A stretch of 36,618 nucleotides of DNA from Lachnoclostridium sp. UBA7097 (lineage in GTDB: Bacteria > Bacillota > Clostridia > Lachnospirales > Lachnospiraceae). Each line of letters begins with the position of its first letter. Position 1 is the stretch's first letter. The stretch covers positions 1-36,618 of the forward strand of contig DKYP01000011.1 of NCBI GenBank assembly GCA_002499945.1, read 5' to 3'. Shown piece after piece: positions 15,466 through 24,123 of this stretch. A program made the translations under genes and the position numbers. Below the pieces are notes generated by a model. That model saw nothing but the letters and a program-made list of their open reading frames with translations, did not search any database and was not told where the DNA came from.

Positions 15466-17925
15466 ATGAAGGAATTAAATAAGGAAAAATTCAAGAAAGA
15501 AATTGAGGACTATTTAAAGGTACTTTTCCGTAAGTCAATAGACGAAGCCGATGACCAGCAGAAATTCCAGGCTGTTTCATATGCAGTAAAGGATTTTGTT
15601 GTTGACCAGTGGATGGCTACACATAAAACGTACGAGGAAAAGGATGTAAAGACAGTATACTACCTGTCTATGGAGTTTCTTACAGGAAGGGCTTTAGGCA
15701 ATATTATTATTAATCTTAAAGGAAATAAAGCTATTAAAGAAGCCATAGAGGAAATGGGCATGAATCTTGATGTAATTGAAGATGAAGAGCCGGACGCCGC
15801 ACTTGGTAATGGCGGGCTTGGCCGTCTTGCAGCATGTTTCCTTGATTCCCTTTCAACGCTTGGATACCCTGCATATGGATGTGGTATACGTTACAAGTAT
15901 GGTATGTTCAAGCAGGTTATCAAAGACGGCTACCAGGTAGAAAGGCCTGATGACTGGCTTAAGCATGGCAACCCGTTTGAGATAAAAAGACCAGAATATG
16001 CAGTTGAAGTTAAATTTGGCGGTTATGTTTCTATCCGCAAGGATGAGTGCGGCCGTGACAAGTTTATACAGGAGAACTACCAGTCAGTAAGGGCTGTCCC
16101 ATATGACCTGCCTATTGTTGGCTATAATAATAATGTAGTAAATACATTACGTATCTGGGACGCAGAAGCAATTGATACATTTAACCTTGATTCATTTGAT
16201 AAAGGTGATTACCAGAAAGCTGTTGAGCAGCAGAACCTTGCGCGTACAATATGTGAAGTGCTTTATCCAAATGATAACCATATTGCAGGCAAGGAGTTAA
16301 GGCTTAAACAGCAGTATTTCTTTGTATCTGCAAGTGTACAGAGGGCTATACTGAAATATCTTGAGAAGCATGATGATATCCGTAGGCTCCATGAGAAAGT
16401 ATGTTTCCAGCTTAATGATACACACCCTACAGTAACAGTAGCGGAACTCATGCGTATTTTAATGGATGATTATAATTTATCATGGGACGAAGCATGGGAT
16501 GTTACAAACAAGACATGCGCATACACTAACCATACCATAATGTCAGAAGCGCTGGAGAAATGGCCTTTAGAGCTGTTTTCAAGGCTTCTTCCAAGAATTT
16601 ACCAGATTATTGAAGAGATTAACCGCAGGTTTATTATTAAGATACAGTCATCATACCCTGATGATTACAGCAAGGTTGAAAAGATGGCTATAATTTATGA
16701 CGGGCAGGTTAAAATGGCACATCTTGCAATTGCAGCAAGCTTTTCTGTCAATGGTGTTGCAAGGCTTCATACAGAAATCCTTAAGAACCAGGAACTTAAA
16801 GACTTCTACCAGATGATGCCAGAGAAATTTAACAATAAGACAAACGGAATTACACAGAGAAGGTTCCTTCTTCATGGAAACCCACTTCTTGCAGAATGGG
16901 TTACAAAGAAAATTGGCAATGAGTGGATTACAGACCTTGGCCATATAAATGAATTATCAACATATGTTGATGATGAACTCAGCCAGAAGGAATTTATGAA
17001 TATTAAATACCAGAACAAGATAAGGCTTGCAGAATATATTAAAAAACATAATGGAATTGAGGTAAATCCACGTTCAATATTTGATGTACAGGTTAAGCGC
17101 CTCCATGAATATAAACGCCAGCTTCTTAATATTCTTCATGTAATGTACTTATATAATGAACTTAAGAAAAATCCTGGAATGGACTTTTACCCTAGGACAT
17201 TTATATTTGGTGCAAAGGCTTCCGCGGGCTACAGGCGTGCAAAAGCCATAATCAAGCTTATTAACAGCGTTGCCGATGTAGTAAATAATGACCAGTCTAT
17301 TAATGATAAGATTAAGGTGGTATTTATTGAAAACTACCGTGTATCCAATGCTGAAATTATCTTTGCGGCAGCTGATGTTTCAGAACAGATTTCTACTGCG
17401 AGTAAGGAAGCATCAGGTACAGGAAATATGAAATTCATGTTAAATGGTGCGCTTACTTTAGGTACTATGGATGGTGCAAATGTTGAAATAGTAGAAGAAG
17501 TCGGGAAAGAAAATGCGTTTATTTTCGGTCTTTCCTCTGATGAAGTAATAGAATTTGAGCATAACGGGCAGTACAACCCAAGGGAAATTTATAATATAGA
17601 TTCAGAAATACGTGCAGTGCTCACACAGCTTGTAGACGGGACATATTCTCCTGGAAATTCAGAAGAATTCCGTGAGATTTACAGCTCACTTCTTGAAAGT
17701 ACAGGTGGCAGCCCTGCTGATATGTACTTTATACTTAAGGATTTCCGTTCATATGCAGAGGCACAGAAGAAAGTAGAACAGGCTTACAGGGATACAAAGG
17801 GCTGGGCACGTTCTGCAATGTTAAATGTGGCTAAGTGCGGCAAATTCTCATCAGACAGGACTATTGAGGAGTACGCAAAGGATATCTGGCATCTTGAAAA
17901 AGTAAAGGTTGATTTGCAGGATTAG
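15466..17925 (+). CDS. glgP: Glycogen/maltodextrin phosphorylase
   Basis: An 819-residue GT35 enzyme that uses phosphate to release glucose-1-phosphate from alpha-1,4-glucan ends in the cytoplasm. The family is clear throughout: 'YYLSMEFLTGRALGN', 'DAALGNGGLGRLAACFLDS', 'NDTHPT', 'QVKRLHEYKRQLLN' and the cofactor box EASGTGNMKFMLNG, in which Lys656 should carry pyridoxal phosphate. The length is normal. ATG 15466 follows AGGAGG by seven bases; the frame is open back to 15259, but a strong promoter lies inside that extension. Its codons look more GC-rich and regular than those of its neighbours, as expected for a well-expressed housekeeping gene. A hairpin terminator follows. Confidence 0.97.
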   Translation: MKELNKEKFKKEIEDYLKVLFRKSIDEADDQQKFQAVSYAVKDFVVDQWMATHKTYEEKDVKTVYYLSMEFLTGRALGNIIINLKGNKAIKEAIEEMGMNLDVIEDEEPDAALGNGGLGRLAACFLDSLSTLGYPAYGCGIRYKYGMFKQVIKDGYQVERPDDWLKHGNPFEIKRPEYAVEVKFGGYVSIRKDECGRDKFIQENYQSVRAVPYDLPIVGYNNNVVNTLRIWDAEAIDTFNLDSFDKGDYQKAVEQQNLARTICEVLYPNDNHIAGKELRLKQQYFFVSASVQRAILKYLEKHDDIRRLHEKVCFQLNDTHPTVTVAELMRILMDDYNLSWDEAWDVTNKTCAYTNHTIMSEALEKWPLELFSRLLPRIYQIIEEINRRFIIKIQSSYPDDYSKVEKMAIIYDGQVKMAHLAIAASFSVNGVARLHTEILKNQELKDFYQMMPEKFNNKTNGITQRRFLLHGNPLLAEWVTKKIGNEWITDLGHINELSTYVDDELSQKEFMNIKYQNKIRLAEYIKKHNGIEVNPRSIFDVQVKRLHEYKRQLLNILHVMYLYNELKKNPGMDFYPRTFIFGAKASAGYRRAKAIIKLINSVADVVNNDQSINDKIKVVFIENYRVSNAEIIFAAADVSEQISTASKEASGTGNMKFMLNGALTLGTMDGANVEIVEEVGKENAFIFGLSSDEVIEFEHNGQYNPREIYNIDSEIRAVLTQLVDGTYSPGNSEEFREIYSSLLESTGGSPADMYFILKDFRSYAEAQKKVEQAYRDTKGWARSAMLNVAKCGKFSSDRTIEEYAKDIWHLEKVKVDLQD

Positions 17926-17956
17926 CCTGTAGTATAAAATATTAATGGAATTTTAA

Positions 17957-18008
17957 GAGTGTGTTGCATATAATTATCGTAATGTGTTATATGTGGCACA
18001 CTTTTGTT
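17957..18008 (+). terminator. Rho-independent terminator after glgP
   Basis: Arms at 17959-17973 and 17987-18001 form a 15-bp stem in which three pairs are G-U, with a 13-base loop, followed by TTTTGTT. It lies 30 bases beyond the glgP stop. Being AT-rich it may be only partly efficient. Confidence 0.65.
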
Positions 18009-18043
18009 AATACGTAAAAAGTAATAAAAAAGGGGGTATAATA

Positions 18044-19060
18044 ATGAAAACAAAACAAATAGCAGGCATAGTAATAACCTGTCTTATTATAATAATAACA
18101 GGCATAGCAGGCATATTTTCTAATATAATAGGCAGCAGGATAACAGAAGCGCAGAATGAAGCAAAAAAAGGCATATTAAATGAGCTGGTTTCATCACAAA
18201 TTGATACAAAAGTTGATTTGCCATTAGATGATTTTATAGGAGTTATTAATATTGAAGGCACTATAGAAGCATCTTCTGCTTCAAGCTGGACATCTTCATC
18301 AGTATATAACCATGATTTATATATGGATTATATCGGGCAGATGATTGAAGCGGATAATAACAGGGGGATTTTTCTGTATGTTGACAGTCCTGGAGGGTCT
18401 GTTTATGAGAGTGATGAACTTTATCTGAAACTTATGGAATATAAAGAAAAAACCGGCCGCCCGGTATGGGCATATTTTGCAGGGCAGGCATGTTCCGGCG
18501 GATATTATATTTCAATGGCAGCAGATAAAATTTATGCTAACAGGAACTGCTGGACGGGTTCTATAGGTGTAATAATTTCTACCATAAACTGTAAGAAATT
18601 ATATGATAAGCTTGGAATCAAGGAAATTGACATAACAAGTGGCAAAAATAAATCTATGGGTTCGGCAGGGCTTGACATGACAGATGAACAGTATAAGATA
18701 TTCCAGGGCCTTGTTGATGAAGCATATGACCAGTTTATAGATATTGTATGCAGCGGGCGCAGCATGGATGAGGAAACAGTAAGGCAAATCGCGGACGGCA
18801 GGATATACTCTGCAAAACAGGCACTTAAAAACGGGCTGGTTGATGAAGTAGGACTAATTGAAGAGGCTAAATCTGATTTTGTTATTGCAGAGGGACTTCC
18901 GGAAAATATAGAATTTTTTACACCTGATAATACAGTACGGGGGTTTATGGGGGCATTATTCAGTGCTGCCGAAAAGATTGTCCCAAAGTCTGAAACCAGC
19001 CTTGCAGAAGATATTATAGAAAATAAGGGAAAAGGGGTGCTGATGTATTATGCAGGATAA
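18044..19060 (+). CDS. sppA: Signal peptide peptidase SppA (S49 family)
   Basis: A 338-residue membrane-bound serine protease that degrades cleaved signal peptides; in Bacillus it also helps resist lantibiotics. One N-terminal helix (about 6-26) anchors a catalytic domain facing outward. The nucleophile is Ser151 in QACSGGYYISMAADKI and the general base Lys203 in SGKNKSMGS. The spacing of 52 residues is the same as between Ser147 and Lys199 of Bacillus SppA. It is the short, single-domain form. AAGGGGG lies eight bases before the ATG. Its last codons overlap the RDD gene by 11 bases, suggesting coupled expression. Confidence 0.94.
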   Translation: MKTKQIAGIVITCLIIIITGIAGIFSNIIGSRITEAQNEAKKGILNELVSSQIDTKVDLPLDDFIGVINIEGTIEASSASSWTSSSVYNHDLYMDYIGQMIEADNNRGIFLYVDSPGGSVYESDELYLKLMEYKEKTGRPVWAYFAGQACSGGYYISMAADKIYANRNCWTGSIGVIISTINCKKLYDKLGIKEIDITSGKNKSMGSAGLDMTDEQYKIFQGLVDEAYDQFIDIVCSGRSMDEETVRQIADGRIYSAKQALKNGLVDEVGLIEEAKSDFVIAEGLPENIEFFTPDNTVRGFMGALFSAAEKIVPKSETSLAEDIIENKGKGVLMYYAG

Positions 19061-19541
19061 TGGAAGTAATCTGGTATATGCAGGTTTTTTTGTACGCCTG
19101 GCGGCATATCTTATGGATATGCTTTTAGTGTCTGCCGTCCTTTTAATAGTGCGTCTGCCTATATGGGCAACGGGGCTCTTTAATCCGCAAAATATACTGG
19201 TAAAGGATTTTATTTTTAAATATTCAGTAGCAGATATATTATTTTATGTACTGACAGCCACATACTTTGTACTTCTCACATATTTTACAGGTTCAACCCT
19301 TGGCAAAAAACTTTTTAATATAAAGGTTATAAGCACAGAGGGACGCCGGTTTACATTTTTTGAGATACTATTCAGGGAAACTTTTGGCAGGTTTCTTTCA
19401 AAGATAATAATATATATAGGATATATAATGGCGGGTGCAGACAGGCAGAAGAGGGGGCTGCATGATTTGCTTAGTGATACATGTGTAGTATACTGCCATG
19501 AAAGAAAGGTATATGTCAATCCTACTGTAAATTATAAATAG
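19050..19541 (+). CDS. RDD-family membrane protein
   Basis: A 163-residue protein with three or four membrane segments (about 20-40, 58-80 and 105-130). The RDD signature is seen as GFFVRLAAYLMDMLL, with Arg16 and Asp23 on the first helix. 'GSTLGKKLFNIKV' follows, typical of the loop after the second helix, and 'RQKRGLHDLLSDTCVV' ends the domain. Function is not established; some RDD proteins are ion antiporters. The start ATG overlaps sppA, and GGGGTG lies ten bases upstream. In Firmicutes RDD and SppA genes often neighbour each other, so a joint envelope role is plausible but inferred. Confidence 0.87.
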   Translation: MQDNGSNLVYAGFFVRLAAYLMDMLLVSAVLLIVRLPIWATGLFNPQNILVKDFIFKYSVADILFYVLTATYFVLLTYFTGSTLGKKLFNIKVISTEGRRFTFFEILFRETFGRFLSKIIIYIGYIMAGADRQKRGLHDLLSDTCVVYCHERKVYVNPTVNYK

Positions 19542-19608
19542 TAAAATTCCAAGTAAAGAAAAATGAATAAAAGCGGAATATCTGTTAAGAATATTAGCAG
19601 ATACTATC

Positions 19609-19645
19609 ACAGCATTCTGGTACGTATCAGGGTGCTGTTTTTTTA
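19609..19645 (+). terminator. Rho-independent terminator after the sppA-RDD pair
   Basis: Arms at 19609-19619 and 19628-19638 pair over 11 bp (two G-U pairs) around an 8-base loop, followed by a run of seven T. Confidence 0.8.
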
Positions 19646-19681
19646 GTTAAAAAGAAAAACAATAAGAATGGAGGGCTATAT

Positions 19682-20644
19682 ATGCTTGAGGAGAAAGAGT
19701 CATTTTGGAAGAAAAAGGGGTTTTACCTGTCAGTATGTACTGCTCTGGTATGTGTACTTGCAATAGGGACAGTATATTACAGAATGAATTACAAGAATGA
19801 TAACGGCAAAAACCTTTTTGCAGATTCTGCTACATCTGCACCTTCTGCAACAAGCAGTAGCAGTACAACAGGCGGGTCTGCCATAAGCGGGAATAACCAG
19901 GGTACAACAGATAATAACAATGAAGCAAGTGTAAGTGTGGCACAGAATAATAATGTACAAAACAATATGGCAACAGGACAGCCAGCAGAAAATGTACCTA
20001 AAGAAAGTCCAGCCAGCCAGCCGGCCGGGAAAAAAGAAGAAACTACAGAAAAAACAAAGAAAACCAGTAAAACAGATAAAAAAACTGTTGCCAAGGCAGG
20101 TACGCAGAATAAAAAAATAAATAAAACAAAAACTGTTGCCAAGGCAGAAAATACTAAGAAAAGCAGCAAAAAGCAGACGAAAGATAATGGTTCTGTTACT
20201 ACCATATCAAAAACAGGAATTAAGAATGCATTTGATATGGAAAAAGGTCTTTTATGGCCTGTAAGTGGTGATGTGATATTAAAATTCAGCATGGGCAATA
20301 CTGTTTATTTTAAAACACTTGCACAGTATAAATGCAACCCTGCTGTTATAATAGCATCAGAGGAAGGGACGAATGTTAAAGAAGCAGCAGATGGTACAGT
20401 AACTAAAGTTTCACATTCCGATGAACTTGGAAATACAGTAACGGTTGATATAGGCAGCGGGTATACACTGACATATGGCCAGCTTAAAGATATAAGTGTC
20501 CAGGAAGGGCAGACAGTAAAAGAAGGGGATACAATAGGAAAAGTTGCAAAACCAACAAAATATTATAGTGAAGAGGGAAGTAATTTATATTTCCAGGTAA
20601 TGGAAAAAGACAAATCTGTTGACCCGTTATTATTATTAAGATAA
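19682..20644 (+). CDS. SpoIIQ-like protein with degenerate LytM/M23 domain
   Basis: A 320-residue membrane-anchored protein: helix at about 14-33, a Ser/Asn then Lys/Thr-rich low-complexity linker (40-180), and a LytM (M23)-type fold at about 195-320, beginning GLLWPVSGDVILKFS. The zinc and catalytic positions are changed. The usual His-x3-Asp region reads QYKCNPAVII, the YGHL position reads YGQL, and the last HxH is NLYFQV, so it is unlikely to cut peptidoglycan. SpoIIQ holds the forespore-mother cell channel together through such a domain, and in Bacillus it is also inactive. The assignment to SpoIIQ rests on architecture; another envelope scaffold is possible. GGAGGG precedes ATG 19682. 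It has its own terminator. Confidence 0.8.
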   Translation: MLEEKESFWKKKGFYLSVCTALVCVLAIGTVYYRMNYKNDNGKNLFADSATSAPSATSSSSTTGGSAISGNNQGTTDNNNEASVSVAQNNNVQNNMATGQPAENVPKESPASQPAGKKEETTEKTKKTSKTDKKTVAKAGTQNKKINKTKTVAKAENTKKSSKKQTKDNGSVTTISKTGIKNAFDMEKGLLWPVSGDVILKFSMGNTVYFKTLAQYKCNPAVIIASEEGTNVKEAADGTVTKVSHSDELGNTVTVDIGSGYTLTYGQLKDISVQEGQTVKEGDTIGKVAKPTKYYSEEGSNLYFQVMEKDKSVDPLLLLR

Positions 20645-20668
20645 GATAAATATAATTGCTTCCAGGCA

Positions 20669-20708
20669 AAATCCCGGTTATTTATAATATAAGTAACCGG
20701 GATTTTTT
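20669..20708. terminator. Strong Rho-independent terminator
   Basis: A perfect 12-bp stem (20669-20680 with 20694-20705) containing ATCCCGGTTA, a 13-base loop and a T run on the plus strand. Flanking A residues could let it work in both directions. Confidence 0.9.
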
Positions 20709-20728
20709 GCTGTCATTTATAAACGGCA

Positions 20729-20783
20729 GCATCTTAAAGAAATCTTAATTATAATTGTAATAGGATTGTAAGATGCATATGAT
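20729..20783 (+). promoter_or_regulatory. Promoter with phased ATCTTAA boxes ahead of ABC module 1
   Basis: TTGTAA (20755-20760) and TATGAT (20778-20783) are 17 bp apart. Just upstream, ATCTTAA occurs at 20731-20737 and 20742-20748, exactly 11 bp apart, the usual spacing of OmpR-family binding boxes. In addition GCATCTTA (20729-20736) is repeated inverted as TAAGATGC (20769-20776), within the promoter. The layout suggests control by the regulator encoded in the same module, but which regulator binds is inference. Confidence 0.65.
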
Positions 20784-20845
20784 ATTATCTGTTATATTCA
20801 CAGATAGTTATTATTACGCAGAAAGCGTGGAAATGGAGGGTGCAT

Positions 20846-21550
20846 ATGGGTATTTTAGAATCACGTAATTTATGTAAGACATATGGTTCAGGTGAAAGTG
20901 AGGTAAAGGCCCTTGACCATGTTACAATCAATATAGAAGACGGGGAGTTTATTTCTATAGTGGGTACATCTGGCAGCGGCAAATCAACATTGTTAAATAT
21001 GCTTGGCGGGCTTGACAGGCCGGACTCCGGGACTGTAAATATATCAGGAAAGCAGATTTTTTCAATGTCTGATGAAGAACTTACAATATTCAGGAGAAGA
21101 AATATAGGATTTATTTTCCAGAATTACAATCTTGTGCCAGTGCTTAATGTCTATGAAAATATAGTGCTTCCTATAGAGCTTGATGGTTCAGAGGCGGATA
21201 AAAGTTATGTTGGCACTGTTATTAATACACTCGGGATAGGGCAAAAGCTTACAGCAATGCCAAATATGCTTTCTGGCGGGCAGCAGCAGAGAGTTGCCAT
21301 TGCAAGGGCACTTGCCTATAAACCGGCTATTATACTTGCAGATGAGCCGACAGGAAACCTTGACAGCCGTACAAGCATGGATGTAATATCACTTCTTAAA
21401 GTTACAAGCCGTGAGTTTAACCAGACTATTGTTATGATAACCCATAATGAAGAAATTGCGCTTATGGCAGACAGGATAATACGCATTGAAGATGGAAAAG
21501 TACAGCCAGACGGAAGCAGCAGGGAGGTACCAGGGCATGTTAAAAAATAA
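20846..21550 (+). CDS. ABC transporter ATPase, module 1 (MacB/BceA type)
   Basis: A 234-residue ATPase that drives the permease encoded next to it. Walker A is GTSGSGKST with Lys46, the signature is LSGGQQQR at 142-149, and Walker B is IILADEPTG with Asp166-Glu167. This is the LolD/MacB/BceA subfamily, associated with peptide-antibiotic resistance and envelope processes rather than nutrient uptake. ATG 20846 follows GGAGGG by five bases; GTG 20840 overlaps that site. The 3' end overlaps the permease gene by 14 bases. It aligns without gaps over residues 1-170 with the ATPase at 25950. Confidence 0.94.
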   Translation: MGILESRNLCKTYGSGESEVKALDHVTINIEDGEFISIVGTSGSGKSTLLNMLGGLDRPDSGTVNISGKQIFSMSDEELTIFRRRNIGFIFQNYNLVPVLNVYENIVLPIELDGSEADKSYVGTVINTLGIGQKLTAMPNMLSGGQQQRVAIARALAYKPAIILADEPTGNLDSRTSMDVISLLKVTSREFNQTIVMITHNEEIALMADRIIRIEDGKVQPDGSSREVPGHVKK

Positions 21551-24038
21551 TAACCAGAAAATTATTAAAAAAATAAGCAGCCGCACCCTTAAGAGCAACA
21601 ATACAAGGAATATTTTTGTAATCCTTGCAGTAATTCTTACAACATTTATGTTTACAACTGTATTTGGCATTGGATTCAGCCTTGTTAATAATTTAAAAGT
21701 AATGATGTTAAGGCAGCAGGGAACTAAAAGTACCATCTTTTTAAACCAGCCAGAGAACAGCCAGATAGAAAAAGCAAAAGAAGAAAATTACCTTGATTCA
21801 CTGGGTATAAAAATACAAACTGGCACAGCACAGGCCGGGGACAGTGAAACAAATATCCTGCTTGACTGGTATGACAAGTCTGAATTTGATAATAATTATA
21901 CACCTGCAATAAGTGGCTTAGAAGGTATATACCCAGAAAAAGAAAATGAAATAATGCTTTCAAAAGCTGCACTTGACGCAATGGATATAAAAGAACCAGA
22001 AAAAGATATGGAAATTAAATTAAAACAGGAAGGAGAAGAACTTTTATTCAGGCTTTCAGGGTGGTTTACTAATTATTCTTATACTAAAGGCGGTTTCCAG
22101 GCATTTGTATCTGAAGCATATGTAAAAAAGCTTGGAATGTCACAAGAAAAAGATGGTGTACTTTGCATTTCTGCCAGGGCAGGACACCAGGGAGAACTTC
22201 TTGACAACCTTGAATATAATATTAAATTAAAAAAGAACCAGGAATGGGAAGCGGGATATGACACACAGGAAGAAAATGCTGGTACAGCGGCAACAGCTGT
22301 TATCTGTGTGCTTTTAATAGCATTTATAATAATTACAAGCGGGTATCTTCTTATATATAATGTTATGTATATTTCAATTACGAAAGATATCAGGTTCTAT
22401 GGTATGTTAAAGACAATAGGGACATCACCATCACAGATAAAAAGCATTGTAAAAAGACAGGCAGGCAAACTTTCAGTTATTGGTATTCCAATAGGTATTT
22501 TACTTGGAATTATTGCTTCATTTGCTGCAGTTCCGTTTGCACTGGAAATGTTTGTAATGGGCAATGGCGGGGCAATGCCATCTGACATAAGTTTTAACCC
22601 ATTTATTTATATAGGGACAATATTATTTGCAGCAATTACAATAAGTGCCAGTTGCCGCAAACCAGCTAAACTTGCAGGAAAAGTTTCCCCTGTTGAGGCA
22701 CTTAAGTACAATGGGAACAGTAATATAAAGTATAAGGCAAAGAAAGGGACTGATGGCGGTAAAATATATAAAATGGCATACCGTAATGTTTTCCGTGAAA
22801 AGAAAAGGGCATTTCTTGTATTTGCATCATTATTTATGGGGACTATGGCTTTCCTGTCAGTAAATACATTTCTTGGAAGCCTGAAACTGGAAAATTATGT
22901 AGATTTCTATCTTCCTAATGATTACAGCATATATACAAATCCAGAAGTGGACAATATACGTGAAGAAACAAACAGGCTTACAGAGCAGATAAAAGGCATA
23001 GAAGGAATTAAAAATGTGCATTTAAACCTTTCTGCTGATACTGTTTTTGAATTTGACGAGGAAGTATTTAAACCATTTATTGACAATTTTTCTTCTAATA
23101 AAAAGCAGGAAAAAGAATTTATTGATTTCTATAAAAATGCAACAGACGACGATGAAAAATATTCATCACCCGTTGTTTCTGTCAGTACGGATATGATGAA
23201 GATGTATAATGAAAGGGCAAGACAGAAAATAGATATAGAAAGATTTGAGAAAGGGGAAGTATGCCTTATTGGTTTTGTAAATTCTAAAGAACAGTCAGAA
23301 TACATGCTTGGCAAAAATATTACAATTATTGATACAAAAAGTAAAAAGAAAAAGACATTTGAAATTGGTTCAAGCCCTTTATTAGATGAAGATTATGGCA
23401 TTAATGTGGGATATTACTGGTTGAAATCCGCAGCACCTGAAATAGTCCTTATAAGTGACAAAGCAATGGCAGAGCTTTGTGATGAACCTGATACAGACAC
23501 AATTATTGCAGATTGTGATGCAAAGGCAGAAACTTATGTAACATCAAAAATTAAGGAATATACAATGACAAATGCTGCAGTGTTACAGACAGAAATTAAA
23601 TCAGAACTATCAAAAGAATTTCTTTCTTCTATGTCAGCAATGAATATACTTGGCGGGGGAATTTCAGTTGTACTTATAATAATTGGGATTATTAATTTTA
23701 TAAATGTAATGCTTACAGGTGTATATAGCAGAAAAGGCGAACTTTCAGTAATGGAAAGTGTTGGCATGACAAAGAAGCAGGTTAAAAAGATGCTTGTATT
23801 TGAAGGAGGATATTATGGTATAATTACAATAGTGCTTATATTTACACTTGGAAATGGAATTGTATATCTTATTGCAGATTTTGCAAGCAAGATAGCAGAT
23901 TATGCAGTATTCCATTATCCTGCCTTCTTGATGTTTGTTATTGCTGCTGTTATAATGTTAATATGTATGCTGGTACCAATGGCTGTATACCAGGCGGTTT
24001 CAAGGGAAAGCATAACAGAGCGTTTAAGGAGTGATTAG
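21537..24038 (+). CDS. FtsX-type ABC permease, module 1
   Basis: An 833-residue membrane protein with eight likely helices in two equal units. Each unit is one helix, a large outside domain (about 200 and 250 residues), then three helices. The two FtsX cores contain the typical 'FYGMLKTIGTSPSQIK' and 'GELSVMESVGMTKKQVK' coupling segments. This tandem MacB-like layout differs from Bacillus BceB, which has ten helices and one outside domain. It should act with the ATPase before it, perhaps moving peptides or lipid-linked molecules, or extracting antimicrobials; the substrate is unknown. ATG 21537 is nine bases after GGGAGG. A twin-hairpin element follows. Confidence 0.9.
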   Translation: MLKNNNQKIIKKISSRTLKSNNTRNIFVILAVILTTFMFTTVFGIGFSLVNNLKVMMLRQQGTKSTIFLNQPENSQIEKAKEENYLDSLGIKIQTGTAQAGDSETNILLDWYDKSEFDNNYTPAISGLEGIYPEKENEIMLSKAALDAMDIKEPEKDMEIKLKQEGEELLFRLSGWFTNYSYTKGGFQAFVSEAYVKKLGMSQEKDGVLCISARAGHQGELLDNLEYNIKLKKNQEWEAGYDTQEENAGTAATAVICVLLIAFIIITSGYLLIYNVMYISITKDIRFYGMLKTIGTSPSQIKSIVKRQAGKLSVIGIPIGILLGIIASFAAVPFALEMFVMGNGGAMPSDISFNPFIYIGTILFAAITISASCRKPAKLAGKVSPVEALKYNGNSNIKYKAKKGTDGGKIYKMAYRNVFREKKRAFLVFASLFMGTMAFLSVNTFLGSLKLENYVDFYLPNDYSIYTNPEVDNIREETNRLTEQIKGIEGIKNVHLNLSADTVFEFDEEVFKPFIDNFSSNKKQEKEFIDFYKNATDDDEKYSSPVVSVSTDMMKMYNERARQKIDIERFEKGEVCLIGFVNSKEQSEYMLGKNITIIDTKSKKKKTFEIGSSPLLDEDYGINVGYYWLKSAAPEIVLISDKAMAELCDEPDTDTIIADCDAKAETYVTSKIKEYTMTNAAVLQTEIKSELSKEFLSSMSAMNILGGGISVVLIIIGIINFINVMLTGVYSRKGELSVMESVGMTKKQVKKMLVFEGGYYGIITIVLIFTLGNGIVYLIADFASKIADYAVFHYPAFLMFVIAAVIMLICMLVPMAVYQAVSRESITERLRSD

Positions 24039-24040
24039 GT

Positions 24041-24099
24041 TGAAAAATGATTCTAAGACAGCATTTTTCATGCCTATTTGTGCCGTGCAAAGCACGGCA
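24041..24099 (+). repeat. Twin perfect hairpins between permease 1 and regulator 1
   Basis: TGAAAAATG (24041-24049) pairs with CATTTTTCA (24062-24070), a perfect 9-bp stem with a 12-base loop. Eleven bases on, TGCCGTGC (24081-24088) pairs with GCACGGCA (24092-24099), a perfect 8-bp GC-rich stem with an AAA loop. Neither is followed by a T run, so they are unlikely to be simple terminators. They fill the only sizeable gap inside the module and may set the ratio of transporter to sensor messages, or be a small interspersed repeat. Confidence 0.7.
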
Positions 24100-24123
24100 T
24101 GGAGATTAGCATGGGGGATTATT

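Noticed and set aside
19789..20298. Long minus-strand frame opposite the low-complexity linker of the SpoIIQ-like gene
   Set aside because: It is a shadow of the Lys/Thr/Ala-rich coding strand, has no ribosome site and no recognisable domain.
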